A program made the position numbers and the translations under genes. 64,000 bases of DNA from NCBI RefSeq assembly GCF_028550395.1, contig NZ_JAQQKW010000005.1:124001-188000 (forward strand), read 5' to 3'. Source of the DNA: Asticcacaulis currens. Its GTDB lineage: Bacteria > Pseudomonadota > Alphaproteobacteria > Caulobacterales > Caulobacteraceae. Position 1 is the stretch's first letter; each line of letters opens with the position of its first letter. The notes beneath the pieces were generated by a model, which was given only the letters and a program-made list of their open reading frames with translations, ran no database searches and was not told where the DNA came from. This document shows, in pieces, positions 53,270 to 62,261 of the stretch.

Positions 53270-55120
53270 TCAGGCCCCGAATTGCAATTCAGCTAAACGG
53301 GCATACAATCCGCCCTGCGCCACCAGCTCATCATGCGTTCCCTGCTCGACCACGCGGCCTTCGTCCATCACCACGATGCGGTCTGCCTTGAGCACCGTGG
53401 CCAGCCGGTGGGCGATAACCAGCGTCGTGCGTTCGCTCATCGCCTCGTTCAGCGCATCCTGCACCAGCCGCTCGTTTTCGGCATCGAGTGCCGAGGTCGC
53501 CTCATCGAGCAGCAGCACCGGGGCCTGACGCACCAGCGCCCGCGCAATCGACAGGCGTTGCTTCTGCCCGCCGGACAGCGACTTGGCGCGCTCCCCCAGA
53601 GGCGTGTCGAAGCCCTGCGGCAGGGCCTCGATAAAGGCCTGCGCCTGCGCCTTCATCGCCGCCGTCTGTATCTCTTCGGGCGTCGCGTCCTCGCGGCCGA
53701 AGCGGATATTCTCGGCGGGCGAGGTCGAGAACAGGGCGGCGTCCTGCGCCACCAGCGACAGGCAGCGGCGGACCGCCTTGGGGTCGGCTTTGGCGATATC
53801 GACGCCATCGAGCGCAATCGTCCCGGTCGTGGGCTCGTAATAGCGCAGCAGCAACTTGAACACGGTCGATTTCCCCGCCCCCGACGGACCGACCAGAGCC
53901 ACCGTCTCACCGGGCTGCACGCTCAGCGAAAAGCCGCTCAGGACCGGCTGTTCCGGGCGTGCCGGATAAGCAAAATCGACCTGATCAAACACCACCGCTC
54001 CGCGCGCTGGTTCCGGCAGAGGCAGCGGGTTGGCGGGCGCAACGATGGTCGGCTGCGCCGTGAGCAGCTCGTCGATGCGCGTCATGGCCCCGGCGGCCTT
54101 TTGCACATCGCCCCAGGTTTCCGACAAAGAGCCGACCGATCCGGCCACCAGCACCGACAGCATGACAAACTGAATCAGCGTCCCTTCCGACATCTCTCCG
54201 GCCAGAACGGCGCGCGAGCCCAGCCACAGCACAAAGGCAATGCCGCCAAAGACCAGTGAAATGACCAGCGCCGTCATCAGGGCCCGCGCCCCCATGCGTT
54301 TCAGCGACTGGCGAAACGCCGTTTCCACACCGTCGCCAAAGCGGCCGCGTGCATAGTCTTCGCGCACAAAGGCCTGCACGGTTTCCAGCGCGTCCAGCGT
54401 CTCACCCGCCGTGCCGACGGCGGCAGCAAAGCTGTCCTGCGTCTGGCGCGTCAACTGCCCCACCCGCTTGCCAAAGGTGAACAGCGGCACCAGCACCACC
54501 GGGAAGATACACAGTACGAACAGGGTCAGTTTGGGGCTGACGAACATCAGCAGGATCAGGCCGCCGACAAACGAAATACCATTGCGCAGCGCCATGGAGA
54601 TCGAGGTCGAAACCAGGGTATCGACGATCTGAAGATCGGTGGTCAGGCGTGAAATGACCTCGCCCGTGCGGATTTTCAGGAAGAAACCGGGATCGAGGCC
54701 CAGAATGTGGTTGAACACATCCTTGCGCAGATTGGCCACCACCCGCTCGCCCAGCTTGGTGATGTAGAAGTAGCGCAAGGCAGTCGCCAGAGCCAGCACC
54801 AGCGCCACTCCGGCCATCACCCCGAACCACAGGTTCAGTTGCGACCCATCCTGAGAGCCAAAGCCGTTGTCGATCAGGTAGCGCGAGGCGACCGTCAGCG
54901 ACAGGGTGGCACCGGAGGACAACAGCAGAAAGAAGATGGCTAAGACCGCATCGAGCTTCAGCCGTGCAATATAGGGCCAAAGCCGCAGTAAGGGCTTGAG
55001 GTTGCGCGTCTTTTCACGCCCGGCCGCGGCGGAGGTGATCTGCCCTACCAGTTCAGCCCCCGATCCGGGGCGGTCATTGAGGGCGTCGGCGTCGCTGTGC
55101 GGGGGTGTCTGTGCGGTCAT
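53270..55120 (-). CDS. ABC exporter half-transporter (MsbA/LmrA type)
   Basis: 616 residues, membrane domain then ATPase. Six helices (about 50-330) begin with LLRLWPYIARLKLDAVLAIFFLLLSSG. The ATPase has Walker A LVGPSGAGKSTVFKLLLR, signature KSLSGGQKQRLSIARALV, Walker B VLLLDEATSALDAENE and IAHRLATVLKADRI. It forms a homodimer that exports lipids, drugs or peptides; the substrate is unknown. The first 35 residues are a soluble Asp/Ala-rich tail. Confidence 0.92.
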   Translation of the reverse strand: MTAQTPPHSDADALNDRPGSGAELVGQITSAAAGREKTRNLKPLLRLWPYIARLKLDAVLAIFFLLLSSGATLSLTVASRYLIDNGFGSQDGSQLNLWFGVMAGVALVLALATALRYFYITKLGERVVANLRKDVFNHILGLDPGFFLKIRTGEVISRLTTDLQIVDTLVSTSISMALRNGISFVGGLILLMFVSPKLTLFVLCIFPVVLVPLFTFGKRVGQLTRQTQDSFAAAVGTAGETLDALETVQAFVREDYARGRFGDGVETAFRQSLKRMGARALMTALVISLVFGGIAFVLWLGSRAVLAGEMSEGTLIQFVMLSVLVAGSVGSLSETWGDVQKAAGAMTRIDELLTAQPTIVAPANPLPLPEPARGAVVFDQVDFAYPARPEQPVLSGFSLSVQPGETVALVGPSGAGKSTVFKLLLRYYEPTTGTIALDGVDIAKADPKAVRRCLSLVAQDAALFSTSPAENIRFGREDATPEEIQTAAMKAQAQAFIEALPQGFDTPLGERAKSLSGGQKQRLSIARALVRQAPVLLLDEATSALDAENERLVQDALNEAMSERTTLVIAHRLATVLKADRIVVMDEGRVVEQGTHDELVAQGGLYARLAELQFGA

Positions 55121-55254
55121 AAACCCGCCTTTAATGCGTTATGGCTTGCGCCGCAACGCCGCTTACGCTATGAGCCGCGCTTCGCTGTAACAGCTTCACC
55201 CTTTCTTCGCGTCCGCATCCCTGCTGGCCGGACGTTTTTAAGGACTTAATAGAG

Positions 55255-55479
55255 ATGAAAAAAGACGGTCACCCCGACTATCACTGGATCACGGTTACCC
55301 TGACCGACGGTTCGTCCTATCAGACCCGCTCGACCTACGGCAAGGAAGGCGCTGTCCTGAACCTCGACATCGACCCCCGCACGCACCCGGCGTGGACCGG
55401 TGGTCAGAACACCCTGCTCGACCGCGCCGGCCGCGTGTCGCGCTTCAACAACAAGTTCGGCGGTTTCCTTAAGAAGTAA
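55255..55479 (+). CDS. rpmE: 50S ribosomal protein L31
   Basis: 74 residues matching type A L31 without zinc-binding cysteines (C-minus form): [43 protein letters not shown] and [10 protein letters not shown]. It sits alone with a terminator right after it. Confidence 0.96.
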   Translation: MKKDGHPDYHWITVTLTDGSSYQTRSTYGKEGAVLNLDIDPRTHPAWTGGQNTLLDRAGRVSRFNNKFGGFLKK

Positions 55480-55504
55480 GCCTCGAAACTTCGTTGAAAG
55501 TTTC

Positions 55505-55535
55505 AAAACCGGTTCAGGCAACTGGGCCGGTTTTT
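55505..55535 (+). terminator. Terminator after rpmE
   Basis: AAAACCGG pairs with CCGGTTTT across a 14-base interval, followed by T-run. Confidence 0.8.
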
Positions 55536-55608
55536 CGTTGCCCCTCTCCCTGCAAAGCGGGAGAGCCAAGTGAAGTCGATGACAGGCACATTCAACCCGG
55601 GTTAAAAA

Positions 55609-55713
55609 CCACAGATTTCACAGATTTCACAGATCAAGAGCGTCTAACGGCGGCTTTATCTGGATTAATTCGGGGCGCGAAGCGCCCATCTGTGCAATCT
55701 GTGTCATCTGTGG
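55609..55713. repeat. Large inverted repeat built on CACAGATT units
   Basis: Left arm 55609-55634 (CCACAGATTTCACAGATT...) is nearly complementary to right arm 55688-55713 (...AATCTGTGTCATCTGTGG), about 26 bases with a few mismatches, around a 53-base centre that includes GGGGCGCG AAGCGCCC. Each arm has three CAGAT units. It lies between rpmE and the converging antiporter gene. Similar CACAGATT repeats are common in bacteria, with unknown role. Confidence 0.75.
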
Positions 55714-55748
55714 ATACCTTCTCTTCCTGCACACTGGGAGACGGATGC

Positions 55749-56906
55749 TTACGGCACCACGGTCACGAACAGATAGGTGGCGAAGATCACCAGATGCGTC
55801 ACGCCCTGCAACACGGTGGTGCGCCCGGTGCCGAGCGAAAAGATCGACACCACGAACGACAGCAGCAGCAGGACCATCGACTTGGTATCGAGCCCCAGCG
55901 ACAGCGGCCAGCCCATGACGACGCTTAAGACCGCTACCGCCGGTATGGTCAGGCCGATGGTCGCCAGCGCCGAGCCCAAAGCGAGGTTGAGGCTGGTCTG
56001 AAGACGGTTGCGGCGCGCCGCCTTGATGGCCGACAGGCTTTCGGGGGCCAGCACAAGGGCGGCGATCAGCACCCCCACCACCGCCAGCGGCAGGCCGGCG
56101 CCCACCACCGCCTTTTCGATATGCGGCGATAGGCTCTTGGCCAGCAGCACCACCCCGGCCAGCGCCACGATCAGCACGCCAAAGGCGATCAGGGTCTCTT
56201 TGAGCGTCGGCGGCTCGGCATGGACGTCGGGTTTCAGGTCGCCCTCGCCCGACGGCAGGAAGTAGTCGCGATGGCGCACCGTCTGCACCAGCACAAAGGC
56301 ACCATAGAGGATCAGCGACACCACGGCGACGAAGATCAGTTGCGACGGCGAAAAGAACGGCCCCGGCACAGAGGAGGTGAAGTTCGGCAGGACCAGCGAC
56401 AGGGAGGCCATGGCCGCCAGCACGCACAGGGCGGAGCTGACGCCTTTGAGCACAAAGCGCTGCTCGTGATGGCGCACGCCGCCGACCAACAGACAGATGC
56501 CGACAATACCGTTCATGATGATCATGATCGCCGCAAACACCGTGTCGCGGGCCAGAGTCGCCGTATCGCCTGACCCCGACAGCATCAGCGACACGATCAG
56601 CGACACCTCGATAATCGTCACGGCAATGGCCAGAACCAGCGTGCCGAACGGCTCCCCTACACGGTGCGCCACGACTTCGGCATGGTGCACGGCGGCCAGA
56701 ACGCAGCCCATCATGATGACCGCCGCCCCGATCACGCCCGCCAGCCCCAGATAGGACAGGTGCGCCAGATAGGCCCCCATCCCCAGAAACGGTACGACCA
56801 GCGTCCATAAGGGCAGAACCGCGTGTGCGGGGGTATGCAGCATGGCACTCTCTGCCGACGAAGGGGTAGGCGTATCCTTATGGCTTTCGGGGGGCGTTTC
56901 TGGCAT
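55749..56906 (-). CDS. ChaA-like calcium/sodium-proton antiporter (CaCA family)
   Basis: 385 residues with about eleven helices and two inverted Na/Ca-exchanger alpha motifs: GEPFGTLVLAIAVTIIEVSLIVSL (first, acidic residues Glu in helix) and SLNLALGSALATIGLTIPAVAVLS (second). This fits the y4hA/ChaA group rather than YrbG. It exports calcium or sodium against protons. The loop VRHRDYFLPSGEGDLKPDVHAEPP is cytoplasmic. Monocistronic. Confidence 0.88.
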   Translation of the reverse strand: MPETPPESHKDTPTPSSAESAMLHTPAHAVLPLWTLVVPFLGMGAYLAHLSYLGLAGVIGAAVIMMGCVLAAVHHAEVVAHRVGEPFGTLVLAIAVTIIEVSLIVSLMLSGSGDTATLARDTVFAAIMIIMNGIVGICLLVGGVRHHEQRFVLKGVSSALCVLAAMASLSLVLPNFTSSVPGPFFSPSQLIFVAVVSLILYGAFVLVQTVRHRDYFLPSGEGDLKPDVHAEPPTLKETLIAFGVLIVALAGVVLLAKSLSPHIEKAVVGAGLPLAVVGVLIAALVLAPESLSAIKAARRNRLQTSLNLALGSALATIGLTIPAVAVLSVVMGWPLSLGLDTKSMVLLLLSFVVSIFSLGTGRTTVLQGVTHLVIFATYLFVTVVP

Positions 56907-57022
56907 TCGGTCGCGTAGCTCCTGTGTGGCGAAGGGATGGCCCGGACGGATCGACAGGCCTCGTTTCAGACATAGGGTGCCCGGTCACCGTTTCAAACCC
57001 GGACGGAAGCGATTTGTGCGGT

Positions 57023-57439
57023 TTATCCCGGTTTCCAGCCCGGCGGGGCCATTTCAAATCCGGCAAAATCGAAGCCCGGCGCGACCGTGCATCCGACCAG
57101 AGTCCAGTCCCCAAGGCTCTCTGCGCTTTGCCAGCCGCCGACCGGCACCACACCCTGCGGCCTTTGCCCGCTCAGCACATCCGGCCCCAACACCACCTCC
57201 CATCCCCGCCCCTCGTGATGCAGGCGGAGCTTCAGCGGCGCACCGGCATAGTAGTGCCAGACCTCGACGGCATCTATGCGATGCCAGTGCGAACGCTCCC
57301 CCACCTGAAGCAGGTAATAGATGCACGACGACGCCCCGCGCCCGCCTGAAGGGTTATCGCGGAAGGTTTCGACATAGTGCCCGCCTTCCGGGTGCGCCTG
57401 CATCCGCAATTCGGCGATGATAGCCTGAGCGTCGGTCAT
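57023..57439 (-). CDS. DUF985 cupin protein
   Basis: 138 residues of the single-domain cupin_5/DUF985 family: QAHPEGGHYVETFRDN, SSCIYYLLQVGERSHWHRIDAVEVWHYYAG and a metal-like His set (HWHRIDAVE...HYY). Enzymatic role unknown. Located after a 117-base gap from the antiporter gene on the same strand. Confidence 0.85.
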   Translation of the reverse strand: MTDAQAIIAELRMQAHPEGGHYVETFRDNPSGGRGASSCIYYLLQVGERSHWHRIDAVEVWHYYAGAPLKLRLHHEGRGWEVVLGPDVLSGQRPQGVVPVGGWQSAESLGDWTLVGCTVAPGFDFAGFEMAPPGWKPG

Positions 57440-57618
57440 GGCGCTTCTCCTTTGCAGCCCTCAGCTTAACCTTAATTTTGCGGCGCATCAGGCATAAAAC
57501 GATTCAGGCATAAAACGATAATGACACGCCGCCGCATATCCTGTAATGCGCGCGCTCATCGTACTGTCACCTTTTGCTGATACGCCGTCAGGTGTAACCC
57601 GAGGTAATCCTTCCTGAA

Positions 57619-58560
57619 ATGATCATTCAGACCGCCACGACCGAAACCATCGAAGAAAACGGCTGGGCCACGGCCAAAACCCTGGCCGAAGCCCTGCCCT
57701 TTATCCAGATCTACGACCGCGAAATCGTCGTGGTGAAGTACGGCGGTCACGCCATGGGTCAGGAAGAAACGGCGCGCATCTTCGCCTCGGACATCGTGCT
57801 GCTGAAACTGCTGGGCATCCATCCGATCGTGGTGCACGGCGGCGGGCCGCAGATTTCAGCCATGCTGGGTCGGGCAGGCGTCAAATCGACCTTTATCGAC
57901 GGCCTGCGCGTCACCGACGAAGCGACCATGGAAATCGCCGAAATGGTGCTGTCGGGCGCGGTGAACAAGGAAATCGCCTCGTGGATCACGCGCGCCGGTC
58001 AGGAAGCCGATGTGCGCGGCGTCGGCCTGTCGGGCAAGGACGCCAGCCTGATCACCGTCGAAAAGGCGACGCGCCTGAAAAAAGACCCGGATTCGATGAT
58101 CGAACAGGTGGTCGATCTGGGTTTTGTGGGTGAGCCCAAGCGCGTGGACGACAAGCTGCTGCGCACCCTGATCGGCGATCTGGAGCACGACTATGTGCCG
58201 GTCATCGCCCCCATCGGCGTGGCCGAAGACGGCGCGACCTACAACATCAATGCCGACACCGTAGCCGGGGCCGTGGCGGGCAAGATGAACGCCAAGCGCA
58301 TGTTGCTGCTGACCGATATTGCCGGCGTGCTGGACGGTGAAAAGCGCCTGATCCGTCAGATGACGGTGTCGGAAGCCAAGGACCTGATCGAAACCGGCGT
58401 TGCCGTCGGCGGCATGATCCCGAAGCTCGAAACCGCCATTGCCGCCATCGACGCCGGCGTGGAGGCCGTGGTCATCCTCGATGGCCGCCGCCCGCACGCC
58501 ATGCTGGTCGAGCTGTTTACCGAGCACGGCGCGGGCACGCTGATCACGCGGGATGCGTAA
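57619..58560 (+). CDS. argB: Acetylglutamate kinase
   Basis: Second step of arginine synthesis. 313 residues, amino-acid kinase fold: VVVKYGGHAMG (about 38-48), PIVVHGGGPQISAML, LRVTDEATMEIAEMVLSGAVNKEI and NINADTVAGAVAGKMNAKRMLLLTDIAGV. The N-terminal 25 residues form the helix seen in hexameric, arginine-inhibited enzymes, so feedback control is likely. It is separated from its neighbours by gaps. Confidence 0.96.
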   Translation: MIIQTATTETIEENGWATAKTLAEALPFIQIYDREIVVVKYGGHAMGQEETARIFASDIVLLKLLGIHPIVVHGGGPQISAMLGRAGVKSTFIDGLRVTDEATMEIAEMVLSGAVNKEIASWITRAGQEADVRGVGLSGKDASLITVEKATRLKKDPDSMIEQVVDLGFVGEPKRVDDKLLRTLIGDLEHDYVPVIAPIGVAEDGATYNINADTVAGAVAGKMNAKRMLLLTDIAGVLDGEKRLIRQMTVSEAKDLIETGVAVGGMIPKLETAIAAIDAGVEAVVILDGRRPHAMLVELFTEHGAGTLITRDA

Positions 58561-58562
58561 CC

Positions 58563-58592
58563 CCTCCTCCCTGTTGCGACGCAATGGGGACG
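58563..58592. repeat. Intergenic palindrome CCTCCTCCC...GGGGA type
   Basis: CTCCTCCCTGTTGCGACGCA then ATGGGGACG, related to 36272-36298 and 43266-43290 but imperfect in its right arm. The remaining 210 bases before the next gene are GC-rich with further partial repeats and no gene that I can see. Confidence 0.5.
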
Positions 58593-58801
58593 TGGATGCG
58601 AGCGTGCGAGCAGACGGAGGGGGATGACTCCGTCTTTATCCCCCGCGCTGGCGACTCAGCAGAGCTGTCATAGAGGCCCATTCCGTCCCTTCGTCTGAGT
58701 CGCCCCCTCCGTCACGCCTTCGGCGCGCCACCTGCCCATGCCTGCGGCACAGGGAGGAGAAGGGGCTTGAAACGGCGAACGAAAACGCCGAAACAGGCGG
58801 C

Positions 58802-59452
58802 ATGAGCCCGCATCTTCAAAACCTCCCGCACGTTTCCACCTGGCTGTTCGATCTCGACAACACCCTCTATCCGCCCGAAGCTGAGGTCATGGCACTGGTC
58901 GAAGGCCGCATGACCGATTTCGTCATGCGCCAGACGGGCCTGCCGCGCGAAGAGGCGAGAACGCTCCAGAAAAAATACCTCTATGAGCACGGGACGACGC
59001 TCGCCGGGCTAATGGCCTATCACGACATCGACCCCTATGCCTTTATGAATGAGGTGCATGATGTGTCGCTGGACGGCCTTGTCCCCGACGCGACCCTGAA
59101 TGCCGCCATCACCGCCCTGCCCGGCCGCAAGCTGGTCTTCACCAATGGCGACGAACAGCACGCCTATCGCATCCTTGACAAGCTGGAGATGACCCCTCTG
59201 TTCGAGGACGTGTTTCATCTGGGCCATGCGGACCTGATCCCCAAGCCCAATCTGGCCACCTTTCACCGCATGATGCAAAAGCACGCGGTGACCGGACCTG
59301 AAACCGCCTTCTTCGAAGACAGCCCGAAGAACCTCAAGCCCGCGCACGAACTGGGCATGACCACCATTCTCGTCGGCCCGCACGCCGAAGCCAATGCCGA
59401 TGCGTTCGTGCATATCCGGGCGGCGTCTCTGAAAGCCTTCCTTGCAGAATGA
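58802..59452 (+). CDS. HAD-family pyrimidine 5'-nucleotidase
   Basis: 216 residues of the SDT1-like HAD group: motif I WLFDLDNTLYPP (Asp nucleophile near 17), motif II VFTNGD, motif III Lys in IPKPNLATFH and motif IV FFEDSPKN. It dephosphorylates pyrimidine nucleotides or pyridoxal-like phosphates. The stop overlaps the first of three dyads that precede the next genes. Confidence 0.88.
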   Translation: MSPHLQNLPHVSTWLFDLDNTLYPPEAEVMALVEGRMTDFVMRQTGLPREEARTLQKKYLYEHGTTLAGLMAYHDIDPYAFMNEVHDVSLDGLVPDATLNAAITALPGRKLVFTNGDEQHAYRILDKLEMTPLFEDVFHLGHADLIPKPNLATFHRMMQKHAVTGPETAFFEDSPKNLKPAHELGMTTILVGPHAEANADAFVHIRAASLKAFLAE

Positions 59453-59516
59453 ACGATGTTCAATATTTCGATTGACGGGCTGATGCTCTTGAACTACGTT
59501 CAATGAACGCCGTTCA
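59450..59516. promoter_or_regulatory. Three matching TGAAC-N3-GTTCA dyads
   Basis: Sites at 59450-59462 (TGAACGATGTTCA), 59489-59503 (TTGAACTACGTTCAA) and 59504-59516 (TGAACGCCGTTCA). Centres are about 40 and 14 bases apart. The last two abut, and the gene they precede starts at 59542. The shape is that of a repressor or activator operator, often TetR-type; no candidate regulator is next to it. Confidence 0.75.
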
Positions 59517-59541
59517 CAGGCGTGTCACGGAGATCATGGTC

Positions 59542-59883
59542 ATGTTCAAACCGATTGCCCTTATCCTGTTCGCGTCTGCCCTTGCCCTGCCCGCTGCCGC
59601 GCAGGACAGCCTTGAAAACACCTCCAAGGCCGCGGCCCATTCCGTCGAAGCCACCGCCCAGTTGTCCGGTGCCGGCGTGATGGTGGTGGCCGGCAGCGCC
59701 GCCCTGCCCTTCGTCGCCGTGGGGGCCTCGGCCGAAAGCACCGGTGCGGCGATCCGCGATTCCGGCGAGGCCGTCTGGGACGAAGCCAACAAGCCCCTGA
59801 AGGTCAGCCCCGAAACCGTGGTGGCGCAGGACGCGCCGAAGGTTCCAAACGAGGCCGAAAAACTCCAGAAGAAGGCGCAGTAA
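59542..59883 (+). CDS. Small exported protein of unknown function
   Basis: 113 residues from MFKPIALILF. A signal peptide (ending PAAAQD) precedes an Ala/Ser/Val-rich stretch with Gly (GAGVMVVAGSAALPFVAVGA) and a charged Lys/Glu C-terminus. Start chosen because GGAG lies 9 bases upstream. Last base is one nucleotide from the next gene start, so they are an operon, both behind the three dyads. Confidence 0.7.
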   Translation: MFKPIALILFASALALPAAAQDSLENTSKAAAHSVEATAQLSGAGVMVVAGSAALPFVAVGASAESTGAAIRDSGEAVWDEANKPLKVSPETVVAQDAPKVPNEAEKLQKKAQ

Positions 59884-59884
59884 G

Positions 59885-60688
59885 GTGTGGCGGGCGGCGC
59901 TGCTAGCCGTATCCCTGCTCCTGCCTACCGGCGCGTGGGCGGGCAACGAATCCGGCGACAGCGCCGCCAACGCCAAACCGCATTTCAGCCCGCCGGAAGC
60001 CGCCGCCTTCGCCAAACAGATCGAGCAGGATCTGGCGGCCAAAGGCGCGCGGGTGGCCATCGTCTTTCGCACCAGCCGTCCGCATGACAAGCTGCCGCCC
60101 GGCATCGCCTATACGCATGGGGCCTTCTGGGTCCACAGCGACATCACCACCGCCGACGGACGCCACCTTCAGGGCTATGCGGTCTATAATCTCTATCACG
60201 GCGACGGAAAGACCCTGCCGGTCAGCCAATCCTATCTGAAGCAGGACTTTCCGCTCAATTTCGCCGGCGTCTCAGCCGAAGACGATGTCGGAGTGATCCT
60301 GCCAACGCCGGTAATGCAGCGGCGGCTGCGGGCGCTGATCGGCACGCCCGCCTATGCGCACCTGCACATCAGCGACTATTCGCTGGTGTCCAATCCGCTG
60401 GAGGCGAAGTACCAGAACTGCGTCGAATTTGTGCTGGATGTTGTCGCGGCGGCGGCGTGGGAGACCGACTCCTACCCGCAGATCAAGGCCAATCTGACGC
60501 GCTGGTTTGAACCGACCACGGTCAAGGCCGGTTTCCTGCAACGCACGCTGGGGCCGATGGCCGATGCGCGCCTGCGCACGGACGACCACCCCGGCGCGAT
60601 CCGTACCGCCACCTATGAGAGCCTGTCGGCGTTTATGCTCAAACATAAGTTGGCCACAGAGGCGTATGTGATCCGGCGCACGCCCTGA
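59885..60688 (+). CDS. DUF2145 exported protein
   Basis: 267 residues with a signal peptide ending GAWAGN, then a DUF2145 domain of unknown function: FRTSRPHDKLPPGIAYTHGAFWVHSD, YNLYHGDG and KYQNCVEFVLDVVAAAAW. The Cys in NCVEFVLDVV and nearby His residues recall papain/NlpC-like folds, but that is only suggestive. GTG start directly after the previous stop. Confidence 0.78.
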   Translation: MWRAALLAVSLLLPTGAWAGNESGDSAANAKPHFSPPEAAAFAKQIEQDLAAKGARVAIVFRTSRPHDKLPPGIAYTHGAFWVHSDITTADGRHLQGYAVYNLYHGDGKTLPVSQSYLKQDFPLNFAGVSAEDDVGVILPTPVMQRRLRALIGTPAYAHLHISDYSLVSNPLEAKYQNCVEFVLDVVAAAAWETDSYPQIKANLTRWFEPTTVKAGFLQRTLGPMADARLRTDDHPGAIRTATYESLSAFMLKHKLATEAYVIRRTP

Positions 60689-60785
60689 CCGCGCCTAAGC
60701 GTGAGCGAAAAGAAACCTTGATCCGAAGGATCATAGGTCTTAAGGCCCTGTCATTCCTTCTTAGACAGACCTTATGAGAGCCGCC

Positions 60786-61646
<861 letters not shown>

Positions 61647-61648
61647 GT

Positions 61649-62137
61649 ATGTACGGCCGGGGGGTGAGGGTATTTTGCCTGACGTTGCTAGCTGTGAGCA
61701 GCAGCGCACAGGCCGGTGAGACGGTTCAGGTGCCTGTGCCGTCCGCCGTAACCCATCCTCTGCCCGAGTTTATCGCCTACGATCAAAATAAGGACGGCGT
61801 CCTGACCTTGAGCGAATACGCAAAAGGACGCTGGCCTCTGACGCTCAGACATTTCGACCGCGATCATGATGGACGTGTCGCTTCGCTCGAATGGGTGGAC
61901 GGCACCTGCTACGACGACGTCTCCAAAGACCCCGAAACGATCCGCAGGTTCCGTAATCAGTGTATCGAGGAGATGAAAGCGGAGTTTGCCCCATCTGGAT
62001 TCTGGGATTCTGGCGACGACTTTCCCGATATCCGCTTTCAATTCCGGGTTTGGGACTGCAACCGCGATGGCCGCGTCAGTGCGCAGGAACACGCCCTCGC
62101 CAGTCAGAGCGTATGTCCAAAACCTAACCGAGATTAG
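61649..62137 (+). CDS. Exported EF-hand calcium-binding protein
   Basis: 162 residues, signal peptide ending SAQAGE, three EF-hand loops: DQNKDGVLTLSEY (about 45-57), DRDHDGRVASLEW and DCNRDGRVSAQEH, all with the D-x-D/N-x-D-G pattern and final acidic residue (the second ends in Glu, the third in Glu). Four Cys may form disulfides (GTCYDD, NQCIEE, WDCNRD and QSVCPK). It begins two bases after dapD. Function unknown. Confidence 0.82.
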   Translation: MYGRGVRVFCLTLLAVSSSAQAGETVQVPVPSAVTHPLPEFIAYDQNKDGVLTLSEYAKGRWPLTLRHFDRDHDGRVASLEWVDGTCYDDVSKDPETIRRFRNQCIEEMKAEFAPSGFWDSGDDFPDIRFQFRVWDCNRDGRVSAQEHALASQSVCPKPNRD

Positions 62138-62178
62138 AGCGAGACGATTTTAGGTGGAAACGGCTTATCGCTTTGGCG

Positions 62179-62220
62179 CCTCCCCTGAAACGAAGTTCGG
62201 TGAAGCCAAATCAGGGGAGG
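62179..62220. terminator. Hairpin between converging EF-hand and ketol-acid reductoisomerase genes
   Basis: CCTCCCCTGA pairs perfectly with TCAGGGGAGG around 22 bases. There is no T-run on either side. An imperfect B-type repeat (AGAGCGAGACGATTTTAGG) lies just upstream at 62136-62154. Confidence 0.5.
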
Positions 62221-62261
62221 TGCTTGAATGACGATTCCATTAAAAGTCATACCGATCTAAA

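Noticed and set aside
59450-59516. Alphaproteobacterial LexA box (GTTC-N7-GTTC)
   Set aside because: The half-sites are arranged as inverted dyads with a 3-base spacer and as direct repeats 10 bases apart, not 7; this does not fit LexA.
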